Origin: Nitrospirae bacterium CG2_30_70_394
GTDB lineage: Bacteria; CG2-30-53-67; CG2-30-70-394
Direction: 5' to 3'
DNA length: 37,422 nucleotides
NCBI GenBank assembly: GCA_001873295.1
Contig: MNYW01000099.1
Coordinates: 1-37,422 of the forward strand
Positions 31,697 through 37,422 of this stretch are shown one piece after another (positions within the stretch are counted from its first letter, which is position 1; the number at the start of each line of letters is the position of its first letter). The translations under genes and the position numbers were made by a program. Below the pieces are notes generated by a model. It was not told the DNA's origin, did not search any database, and worked only from the letters and a program-made list of their open reading frames with translations.

Positions 31697-32670
31697 AGAG
31701 GTTCCCTCCCGGCGGGCCGGGATCCCTCCACCGTAGCCGCTCGCGCCGGTATGGGCAGCGGTCGTGCGCCAAGGGGGAACCGCGCCGGGTCGACGCGGGC
31801 GCGGGCCGCGGCGAGCTGCTCGGCCACCGGCGCCCCGCGCAGCGCCGGGTCCGCGAGGCCGAGGTGGGCGAGGGCCGCGTATAGGGTCTGCTCGCGGCCC
31901 GGGGAGGTGAGGGGGAGGGGGGCGGCGCCACTGCCCTTGCTCAGCTTCGCCCCCGCCGCGGTGGTGACCACCGGCAGGTGGACGTAGGTGGGGAGGGGCA
32001 GAGAGAGGCAGCGGTAGAGCACCACCTGGGGGCCGGTGGCTTCCAGCAGATCGGCGCCACGCACCACCTCGGTGACCCCGAGGGCGGCGTCGTCCACCAC
32101 CACCGCCAGGGGGTAGGCGACCACGCCATCCGCACGCCGGACCACGAAGTCGCCGCCTTGCTCGGTGAGGTCCTGGCGCTGCTCGCCCCACCACCGATCC
32201 ATGAAGGCCACCGGCGTGGCCGGGACGCGCAGGCGCACGCTGCGCGCCGGTCGCCCCGCCACCAGCCCGGCGCGACAGGTGCCCGGGTAGCGGCCACCGG
32301 CGGCGGCGACCTCGGCACGCGAACAGGCGCAGGGGAAGGTGTGGCCGGTGGCGGCGAGGCGCTCCAAGGCGGCCTCGTACGCCGCGCCGCGTTGCGACTG
32401 ATAGACCACCACCCCGTCCCAAAAGAGGCCATACGCCTCCAGGGTGCGGAGCTGCAGATCGCTGGCACCCGCCACCACCCGCGGCGGGTCGAGGTCGTCG
32501 ATGCGCAGGTGCCAGCGGCCGCCCACCACGCGGGCCAAGAGGTAGCTCCCGACCGCCGCCACCAGGGAGCCGAGGTGGAGCGGCCCGCTCGGCGACGGGG
32601 CGAAGCGGCCCACCGTCGCCTTGGTAGACTCGCCCCATGGCGACCCAGATCGAGCCCGTCCACTTGGCAT
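31693..32670 (-). CDS. gluQ: Glutamyl-Q tRNA(Asp) synthetase
   Basis: 325 residues. Activates glutamate and attaches it to queuosine at position 34 of tRNA(Asp). The class I signature is present: GRFAPSPSGPLHLGSLVAA (HIGH-like) and KLSKGSGA (KMSKS-like). The catalytic domain has IDDLDPPRVVAGA, and the zinc site is complete (CACS, then Y-PGTC). The anticodon-binding domain of true GluRS is missing, as expected for GluQ. The ATG at 32670 has AGGAGG five bases upstream; a GTG at 32613 would begin exactly at the GRF motif and seems too short. The chosen start overlaps the divergent ORF at 32637 by 34 bp. It implies that the cell makes or salvages queuosine. Confidence 0.95.
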   Translation of the reverse strand: MPSGRARSGSPWGESTKATVGRFAPSPSGPLHLGSLVAAVGSYLLARVVGGRWHLRIDDLDPPRVVAGASDLQLRTLEAYGLFWDGVVVYQSQRGAAYEAALERLAATGHTFPCACSRAEVAAAGGRYPGTCRAGLVAGRPARSVRLRVPATPVAFMDRWWGEQRQDLTEQGGDFVVRRADGVVAYPLAVVVDDAALGVTEVVRGADLLEATGPQVVLYRCLSLPLPTYVHLPVVTTAAGAKLSKGSGAAPLPLTSPGREQTLYAALAHLGLADPALRGAPVAEQLAAARARVDPARFPLGARPLPIPARAATVEGSRPAGREPL

Positions 32671-33005
32671 GGATCCTCCTGGCAACGCTGCTCCTCTGGC
32701 TGTTGGCGACCGCGGGGGCGTCGGCGGCGGGGTGGGACGCGGACGAGCCGGTACGATACCGCACCTACCGCTCCGGTGACGCCACCCCGCCGCCGGCCGC
32801 GCCGGGGCCGGAGTGGCCGGCGTGGGTGCGCCTCGCCCTCGGCGAGGGGGTGGAGGTGTGGGTGGAGCCGTGGCTCTACCAGACGCCGGGCTCCGCGTGG
32901 ACGCCGAGCTTCGCGCCCCTGGTGGGCTTCCCGCCGTTGCCGCCGTGGCCGGCGCGGGCGGGAACCGCGCCGCCGCCGGCCACCGCCGGGGCCTCCGCCC
33001 GGTAG
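32637..33005 (+). CDS. Putative small Trp-rich membrane-anchored protein, divergent from gluQ
   Basis: 122 residues if real. One membrane helix (HLAWILLATLLLWLLATAGA, about 9-28) is followed by a Pro- and Trp-rich soluble part (WPAWVRLALGEGVEVWVEPW). GC-rich third positions and nine or so Trp residues look like selected protein rather than shadow sequence. There is no good ribosome site and the start overlaps the gluQ start by 34 bp on the opposite strand. No family was recognised. Confidence 0.5.
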   Translation: MATQIEPVHLAWILLATLLLWLLATAGASAAGWDADEPVRYRTYRSGDATPPPAAPGPEWPAWVRLALGEGVEVWVEPWLYQTPGSAWTPSFAPLVGFPPLPPWPARAGTAPPPATAGASAR

Positions 33006-33567
33006 CCACGCCACCCGCGGCCCCGCCGGCGGGTAGCGACCCCCGCGCCGGAGAGCGCCGGCGCCGGCCGTCGATCGGCAAGGCGTTGCGCCGGCTCCGG
33101 GCGGACCGGTTCGCCCGACCGCGGCGCGGCGGAATCTGACTCCCAGTGGGGTCCGGGGACGGGGCCCGGATTTGCGCCCCATTGGGGGCCCCGGCGGGCC
33201 TCGTCGCCGAGCCGCGCGCCCCCCCCTCCGAACGGCTCGGCCGCCAGCCGCGCGCCCACCCCTTCGCGCGCCACCATCGCCAAGGCCCAACCGGCCACGA
33301 ACGCGCCGGCGGCGATCACCTCCGGGGGGGCGGCGGGGGCGGCGTGGGGGTGGAAGCGAGGTGGCGCGCAGCCTCCAGGTAGCCATCGAGGTCGAAGGCG
33401 GTGGCCGCCGCCTCGTAGACCGCGCACGGGAGCGACCCCGTTTCACGCCCGCCGCGGCGCGCCTCGCCCGCGTCGAGGGCAGCCTCGCCGCCGAGGTCGA
33501 GGGCGGTGGCCGCCGCCAGGGAGGTTTGGCAAGGGTGGGGCCCCGCCTCCCCCCGACCTCCGCGCAA

Positions 33568-33622
33568 AAAGAAACCCCGCCCGGCTTGCGCCGGACGGGG
33601 AAGAGTTTGACCTCTTTTTCCC
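33568..33622 (-). terminator. Rho-independent terminator, probably bidirectional
   Basis: CCCCGCCCGGC and GCCGGACGGGG pair (one mismatch) around a 4-nt TTGC loop at about 33575-33600. On the minus strand the hairpin is followed by TTTCTTTTT. On the plus side CCTCTTTTT follows about 15 nt on, so it can serve both directions. It may end the transcript of the parvulin gene that stops at 33909, about 310 nt upstream. Confidence 0.75.
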
Positions 33623-33809
33623 GGGGGCTTGGGTCTCGGCCACCTCCTCTGCCCGCAAGGGCGTGGCACGTCTCTAAGACGCGCCGGTGGACGGTGGCGG
33701 CCCCGTCTCCCCCAGTCGACCGGGGGGCGGGGCGGGAGGCCAGCCCCATTCCTCTTGTTCAGTGGCTACGCGGCTCGATCCCTCACCCCCTTTCTTTTGG
33801 AGTCTCCGA

Positions 33810-33837
33810 TTGCGATCGGGTGATCACCCACTCGCAA
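33810..33837. promoter_or_regulatory. 28-bp near-perfect dyad (operator-like)
   Basis: TTGCGA, 2 bp, GGGTGATCACCC, 2 bp, TCGCAA: a perfect 12-bp central palindrome with matching 6-bp outer arms. It lies 72 bp past the parvulin stop. It could be an operator for an unrecognised small transcript or a hairpin in the 3' leader; no T-tract follows in either direction. Confidence 0.5.
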
Positions 33838-33908
33838 CGTACCAAAGAGAGGGGCAAACGGCAGCCTTAGGGGGCCGGCCCCCCATCCCCCGGCGCGCCC
33901 CTTGGGCT

Positions 33909-34817
33909 CTACTTCGTCGCCGCACCTTCCTTCTTCGCCGCCCCCTCCTGCTTCGCTCCACCCTCCTTCTTGTCCGCTCCCTCCTCCTTGAACTCGATGC
34001 GTGCCTTCGCCTTCAGCGTGTCGGCAAGGGTCTTGAGCTGGGTGCGGTAGCGGTCCTGGATCACCTGCTGCGCCAGGCGCGGCTTGACCTCATCGAAGGA
34101 GGGGGGCGGCGTGTTCTCCTTCTTCTCCTCTACCTTGATCACGTGCCAACCGAACTGGGTCTGGACCGGCTCGGAGACCTCGCCCTCCTTCAGGGCGAAG
34201 GCGGCCTTCTCAAACGCGGGGACCATCCGGCCCTGGCCGAAAACGCCGAGGTCGCCCCCCTCGGCCGCACTCGGGTCCGTGGACACTGCCTTGGCCACCG
34301 CCTCGAATGGCTCCTTGCCCTCGACGACCCGTTTGCGCGCCGCCAACGCCTCCTTCTCGGTCTTCACCAAGATGTGGCGGGCGTGGATCTGGGGCGGCGG
34401 GGAGAGCTGCGGGAGGAGCCGGTCGTACTCCTTCTTCAACTCCTCGTCACTCGGCTGGCCCTCCTCCGCCACGTGTTTTTTCATGTAGAGACGGGCGAGG
34501 AGCGCCTCCTTCGCCTGGGCCATTCCCTCCTTGAACTCCTTCTCCCGGTCGAGCCCCTCCTTGGTGGCTGCCTCGGACATGAGGTAGCCGAGGATCACCT
34601 GCTCCACCAACTGCTGGCGCCGCTCGCCGGTGGCGAACTGGCCACGGACCTGGGGGGGCAGGGACTCGAGGCGCTGGTCGATCTCGGTGGCGGTGATCGG
34701 GTGGTCGTTCACCGTTGCCACCACCTTGCCTCCCCCCTCCGCACCGTGGCCGGCGGCGGGAAGAAGGGCGACGACGAGGAGGGCGGCAACGGCGGTAACG
34801 CGAGGCTTATTGGGCAT
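33909..34817 (-). CDS. Parvulin-type peptidyl-prolyl isomerase (PrsA/PpiC-like), exported
   Basis: 302 residues. Signal peptide MPNKPRVTAVAALLVVALLPAAGHG. An N-terminal helical chaperone part (about 28-145, VATVNDHPITATEIDQRLE) precedes a standard parvulin domain (about 145-235: ARHILVKTEKEALAARKRVV, DPSAAEGGDLGVFGQGRMV, EPVQTQFGWHVIKVEE). The Lys/Glu/Ala-rich C-terminal tail (KKEGGAKQEGAAKKEGAATK) is low-complexity. It folds or holds exported proteins in the periplasm. It is the third exported prolyl isomerase in the window. The ATG is preceded by AGGTG. It is divergent from the phospholipase-like gene at 34931. Confidence 0.92.
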   Translation of the reverse strand: MPNKPRVTAVAALLVVALLPAAGHGAEGGGKVVATVNDHPITATEIDQRLESLPPQVRGQFATGERRQQLVEQVILGYLMSEAATKEGLDREKEFKEGMAQAKEALLARLYMKKHVAEEGQPSDEELKKEYDRLLPQLSPPPQIHARHILVKTEKEALAARKRVVEGKEPFEAVAKAVSTDPSAAEGGDLGVFGQGRMVPAFEKAAFALKEGEVSEPVQTQFGWHVIKVEEKKENTPPPSFDEVKPRLAQQVIQDRYRTQLKTLADTLKAKARIEFKEEGADKKEGGAKQEGAAKKEGAATK

Positions 34818-34930
34818 GGGACACCTATTCGAGGGAGAGGATTCGTTTGCGGAAACCGCAGCGCGCAACGTTGAAACCGCCCCTTCACGTTGTCAAACCG
34901 CGGGCCGACAAAGGCGGGAGATTGCCGCCC

Positions 34931-35797
34931 ATGTGCCTCCTCCTCTGCCTCCTCTTGCCCCTGTTATGGCCCGCCTCCGCCCACGCCTGGGGACCGGCGA
35001 CCCACCTCTCCCTCGCCGCCGCCGCCCTGGAGCAGATCGTCCCGCTCGGCCTCTCCCTCACCCCTTTGCTGTTGCGCCACCGCAACCACTTTCTCTTCGG
35101 GTCGATCGCCGCGGACGAGACGATCGCCAAGTCCCTGGCACCTCCAGCGCGCCACTGCCACCGCTGGGAGGTCGCCTTCGCCCTCCTCGACGCCGCCCCC
35201 GACGCCGCCACCCGCGCCTTCATGTGGGGCTACCTCTGCCACCTGGCGGCGGACACGGTGGCGCACAACCTCTACGTCCCCCACCACCTCGTCGCCCACG
35301 TGGGCCAGCACTCCTTCTCCCACGCCTACTGGGAGCTGCGCGCCGACCAGCTCGCCCCGGAGGCAGCGTGGCGCCTCCTCGCCGCCCTCACCGCCGAGGA
35401 CCACCGAGTGGGTGAGCGCCACCTGGCCCGCTACCTCACCCCCACCCTCTTCTCTCACGGGGTGAGCCGGCGCCTCTTCTATGGCTGGCTCACCACGGTC
35501 TCCCGGCCGCCGTGGCGGCGGGCGATGGCGCGGATGGCGGCGCGCTCCGCCTGGCCGATCACCCCGGTGGTCCTGCGGCCGTACCGGCAGCGGGCCCTCG
35601 CCCACACGGTGGAGCTGCTGGCCCGCGGCGCGCAGGCCACCTGCGTCCGCGACCTCGACCCCACCGGCCGCGCCGCCCTGCGCGAGGCCACGCGCCTGCG
35701 GCGGCTGCTGCGCCGCGGTGGCTGGAGCGACGCGGTGGCCGCCTACGTCCCCGGCCAGCTCGACCCGGCGGGGCTGGCCGCGCCACCGGCGGCGTAG
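34931..35797 (+). CDS. Zinc-dependent phospholipase C-like protein
   Basis: 288 residues. Signal peptide MCLLLCLLLPLLWPASAHA, followed at once by WGPATHLSLA, the N-terminal Trp/His zinc ligands typical of the zinc-dependent phospholipase C/S1-P1 fold (the mature protein begins with Trp). Further His/Asp ligands are in HRNHFLFGSIAAD (about 54-66), GYLCHLAADTVAHN (about 98-111) and HAYWEL (about 130). Its lipid or other substrate is unknown; members of this group are common in Geobacter-like genomes. The second half (about 180-288) is helical and Arg-rich. The ATG at 34931 puts the signal peptide at the very start; an upstream in-frame ATG at 34847 is less likely. Confidence 0.82.
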   Translation: MCLLLCLLLPLLWPASAHAWGPATHLSLAAAALEQIVPLGLSLTPLLLRHRNHFLFGSIAADETIAKSLAPPARHCHRWEVAFALLDAAPDAATRAFMWGYLCHLAADTVAHNLYVPHHLVAHVGQHSFSHAYWELRADQLAPEAAWRLLAALTAEDHRVGERHLARYLTPTLFSHGVSRRLFYGWLTTVSRPPWRRAMARMAARSAWPITPVVLRPYRQRALAHTVELLARGAQATCVRDLDPTGRAALREATRLRRLLRRGGWSDAVAAYVPGQLDPAGLAAPPAA

Positions 35798-35801
35798 CCG
35801 G

Positions 35802-36218
35802 TCAGCGGCCCGCCGCCACCCACGGCAGCTGCGCCTGGCGCCAAGCGACGGAGCCGCCGGCGACGTTGTACACCGCCTGGTAGCCGGCGCCGCGCAGGCG
35901 CGCCGCCGCCTGCGCCGAGCGACTCCCCGACTGGCAGATCACCACCAGCGGCTGGTCGGGCGGGGCGAGCTTTCCCACCGCCTCGACGAACTCGGGGTTG
36001 GGCCGGCCGCCGCCGTAGAGCCACGGCACGAGCTGGGCGCCGGCCGCGTGGCCGCCGGCAAACTCCTCCGGGGTGCGCACGTCGAGGAGCACCGCCCCGG
36101 ACTGCTGCACCTGCAAGGCGGCCCCCGGCGCCACGTCCCCGCCGGCGACGGCGCGGGCGCAGGCGGCGACAACCAGCAAGAGGGTGACGGCGGTGACGAA
36201 GGAACGAAGGGTGTGCAT
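35802..36218 (-). CDS. Rhodanese-like lipoprotein
   Basis: 138 residues. Leader MHTLRSFVTAVTLLLVVAAC with the lipobox cysteine at 20. A single rhodanese domain follows (about 40-135): VLLDVRTPEEFAGGHAAGA, the active-site loop CQSGSRS with the catalytic Cys (about residue 95), and GYQAVYNVAGGSVAW. It would transfer sulfane sulfur or handle a related thiol in the periplasm. The ATG has CGGAG upstream. It is convergent with the phospholipase-like gene, with 4 bp between the stops. Rhodanese-like lipoproteins also occur in the Geobacter ext porin-cytochrome clusters (ExtH), but here the gene is 16 kb from the cytochromes. Confidence 0.9.
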   Translation of the reverse strand: MHTLRSFVTAVTLLLVVAACARAVAGGDVAPGAALQVQQSGAVLLDVRTPEEFAGGHAAGAQLVPWLYGGGRPNPEFVEAVGKLAPPDQPLVVICQSGSRSAQAAARLRGAGYQAVYNVAGGSVAWRQAQLPWVAAGR

Positions 36219-36255
36219 CGGTCGGCTCCGAAAAAAATGGGGAAGAAAGAGGGTG

Positions 36256-36273
36256 ACCCTCAGCGTCTGTCGG
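36256..36273. promoter_or_regulatory. Short dyad upstream of the rhodanese lipoprotein
   Basis: GCGTC-TGTCG-GACGC, a 5-bp-arm dyad about 40 bp upstream of the rhodanese start, in the position expected for a promoter-linked operator or leader hairpin. Weak by itself. No other element was read in the 36219-36378 spacer. Confidence 0.3.
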
Positions 36274-36378
36274 ACGCCAGGCTGCAGGAGGTGGGGCCAA
36301 AGTCCGACCGGCCCCTACAGCCCCGCGTGGCCGCGGCGTTCCAACGGCCCGCGGCTCGCGTGGGAAGCGGGGGGCGTT

Positions 36379-36384
36379 TATACT
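36379..36384 (+). promoter_or_regulatory. -10 element of the SRP RNA gene
   Basis: TATACT ends five bases before the predicted 5' end of the RNA at 36389-36391, a good match to the sigma-70 -10 hexamer. No convincing -35 was seen at the usual distance. Confidence 0.6.
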
Positions 36385-36388
36385 CGCC

Positions 36389-36522
36389 CCCTCGCGTCTC
36401 CGCGCCTGGTCAGGCGCCGTCGTGGCGGGACCCTGTGAACCGGGTCAGGTCCTGGCGGAAGCAGCCCTAAGCAGATCGTCTCGGGTACGGCGGTCGCCTG
36501 GCCAGACTCGGGGACGCGAGGG
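36389..36522 (+). ncRNA. ffs: Bacterial signal recognition particle RNA (4.5S-like)
   Basis: The universally conserved domain IV is present: GGGTCAGGTCCTGGCGG followed by AAGCAGCCCTAAGCAG (about 36440-36472), which carries the Ffh-binding internal loops. The ends pair over 10 bp (CCCTCGCGTC at 36389-36398 with GACGCGAGGG at 36513-36522), giving about 134 nt, somewhat longer than the E. coli RNA and without an Alu domain. It forms the SRP with Ffh and targets membrane proteins. It is immediately upstream of dnaX, a placement known in several bacterial lineages. Confidence 0.93.
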
Positions 36523-36550
36523 TTGCCGGCCTCCCTTCCCCGGAACGCAA

Positions 36551-37422
36551 GTGGACCACCAGGTCACCGCCCGCCGCTTCCGCCCGCAGCGCTTCGCCGA
36601 GGTGGTGGGGCAAGAGGCGATCGTCCGCACCCTCCTCGGCGGCCTCGCCCGCGGCCGCATCGCCCATGGCTACCTCTTCTCTGGGCCGCGCGGCGTCGGC
36701 AAGACCACCACCGCCCGGCTGTTGGCCAAGGCGCTCAACTGCGCCGCCCCCGAGGCGGGCGAGCCGTGCAACCGCTGCCCCGCCTGCTCGGAGGTGGCAG
36801 AGGGGCGGTTCGTCGACGTGATTGAGATCGACGGCGCCTCCAACACCGGCGTCGACAACATCCGCGACCTGCGCGAGCAGGTGGCCTATCTGCCGGCGAT
36901 GGGCCGCTACAAGGTGTACGTGATCGACGAGGTCCACATGCTCTCCAAGGGCGCCTTCAATGCCCTGTTGAAGACCCTGGAGGAGCCGCCGCCGCACGTC
37001 GTCTTCGTCTTCGCCACCACCGAGCTCCACAAGGTGCCGGCGACCATCGTGTCGCGTTGCCAGCGCTACGAGTTCCACCGCATCCGCGAGGCTGAGATCG
37101 TCGCCCAGCTCCAGCGGGTGGCGACGGCGTACGCGGTGGCGACGGAGGAGCAGGCTTTGTGGGAGATCGCGGTGGCCGCCAGTGGCTCCCTGCGCGACGC
37201 CGAGTCGCTCTTCGACCAGGTGGTCGCCTTCGGCGCCTGCACCTGCGCCACCGTCCACGACCTCCTCGGCCTGGTGGACCGCGGCGTCCTCAGCGAGGCG
37301 GTGGCGCACATCGCGGCGAAGGATGGTGGCGCCCTGTTGCGGCTGGTGGACGAGCTGGTCGGAGCCGGCTACATGTTCGAGTCGTTCCTGAAGAGCCTCG
37401 CCGAGCAGGTCCGCCACCTCCT
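36551..37422 (+). CDS. dnaX: DNA polymerase III subunit gamma/tau (3' partial)
   Basis: 290 residues visible; the frame is open to the window end. The GTG at 36551 is the natural start (DHQVTARRFRPQRFAEVVGQ is the classic DnaX opening), with GGAA upstream. The AAA+ domain has a Walker A GPRGVGKT (45-52), four zinc cysteines (LNCAAPEAGEPCNRCPACSE) and a Walker B VIDEVHML, followed by NALLKTLEEPP and TTELHKVPATIVSRC (sensor 1 region and arginine finger). It loads the beta clamp on DNA as part of the clamp loader. Domain III begins near residue 240 and the tau tail lies outside the window. Confidence 0.96.
   Translation, partial: MDHQVTARRFRPQRFAEVVGQEAIVRTLLGGLARGRIAHGYLFSGPRGVGKTTTARLLAKALNCAAPEAGEPCNRCPACSEVAEGRFVDVIEIDGASNTGVDNIRDLREQVAYLPAMGRYKVYVIDEVHMLSKGAFNALLKTLEEPPPHVVFVFATTELHKVPATIVSRCQRYEFHRIREAEIVAQLQRVATAYAVATEEQALWEIAVAASGSLRDAESLFDQVVAFGACTCATVHDLLGLVDRGVLSEAVAHIAAKDGGALLRLVDELVGAGYMFESFLKSLAEQVRHL

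Larger units (their letters stand above)
33006..33908. other. Gene-poor region with a possible decayed ORF, duplicated segment and terminator
   Basis: No intact gene is supported. On the minus strand, AVYEAAATAFDLDGYLEAA in one frame (33316-33430) and VIAAGAFVAGWALAMVAREG in another (33250-33330) meet at a long G/C homopolymer near 33320-33345. This suggests a small gene broken by frameshift. A segment of about 27 bp occurs twice (about 33388-33413 and 33491-33516), with the core TCGARGGCGGTGGCCGCCGCC in plus-strand sense. Confidence 0.4.

Noticed and set aside
31277-32764. 495-codon minus-strand frame spanning gluQ
   Set aside because: Only its last 139 codons (from 31696) look like a protein; the rest is an alternate frame of gluQ.
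33700-33800. tRNA-like stretch with a TTCGA-like arm (GGCTCGATCCC)
   Set aside because: No matching acceptor, D-arm or anticodon stem could be folded on either strand.
35802-36218. Rhodanese lipoprotein as a member of the electron-conduit cluster (ExtH-like)
   Set aside because: The gene is about 16 kb away and convergent with an unrelated gene; the similarity is only family-level.

Overview
The window is very GC-rich bacterial DNA (roughly 70% G+C by eye) with long leaders and terminal dyads. It holds an rpsF-rpsR-DUF2232 ribosomal block, ffs directly upstream of dnaX, a glutamyl-Q tRNA(Asp) synthetase, several parvulin-type chaperones and a very large investment in multiheme c-type cytochromes with sigma-54 promoters. 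Together these suggest a metal-reducing deltaproteobacterium in the broad sense (Desulfuromonadales/Deferrisoma-like). The assignment is an inference from gene content and base composition only.

Layout. 1-4.2 kb: the 3' part of a glycosyltransferase-like membrane protein with a C-terminal TPR, then a coupled pair of periplasmic peptidyl-prolyl isomerases (SurA-like and FKBP) on the minus strand. 4.6-20.4 kb: an all-minus-strand extracellular electron-transfer region. It contains two giant secreted proteins that join MopE-type metal-binding repeats to heme domains (7 and 10 CXXCH), an 11-heme cytochrome, a pentaheme lipoprotein, a 652-residue outer-membrane beta-barrel, two six-bladed NHL propeller lipoproteins and a tetraheme cytochrome. 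20.9-22.4 kb: rpsF-rpsR-DUF2232. 22.8-24.9 kb: a TonB-family protein and coaE on the plus strand, separated by degenerate repeats. 25.3-32.7 kb: a minus-strand run with a cation-diffusion transporter, an alpha/beta-hydrolase, a DppB/DppC-like permease pair, peptide deformylase, a double-ACT regulator, a small membrane protein and gluQ. 33-36.3 kb: a gene-poor stretch, a third parvulin, a zinc-dependent phospholipase C-like protein and a rhodanese lipoprotein. 36.4 kb to the end: SRP RNA and the 5' part of dnaX.

How the genes work together. The beta-barrel, pentaheme lipoprotein and 11-heme cytochrome are translationally coupled with an NHL lipoprotein and have the parts of a trans-outer-membrane porin-cytochrome conduit. 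The tetraheme cytochrome and the two MopE-heme proteins would be secreted partners. The most interesting signal is regulatory. The three separately transcribed cytochrome genes (starting at 20412, 12443 and 8534) each have a sigma-54-type -24/-12 element. Upstream of each lies a tandem pair of related 16-bp dyads (TGCGYG-N4-CRCGCA-like) with starts 21-22 bp apart, 115-185 bp before the predicted transcription start. This looks like a small sigma-54/enhancer-binding-protein regulon dedicated to extracellular cytochromes.
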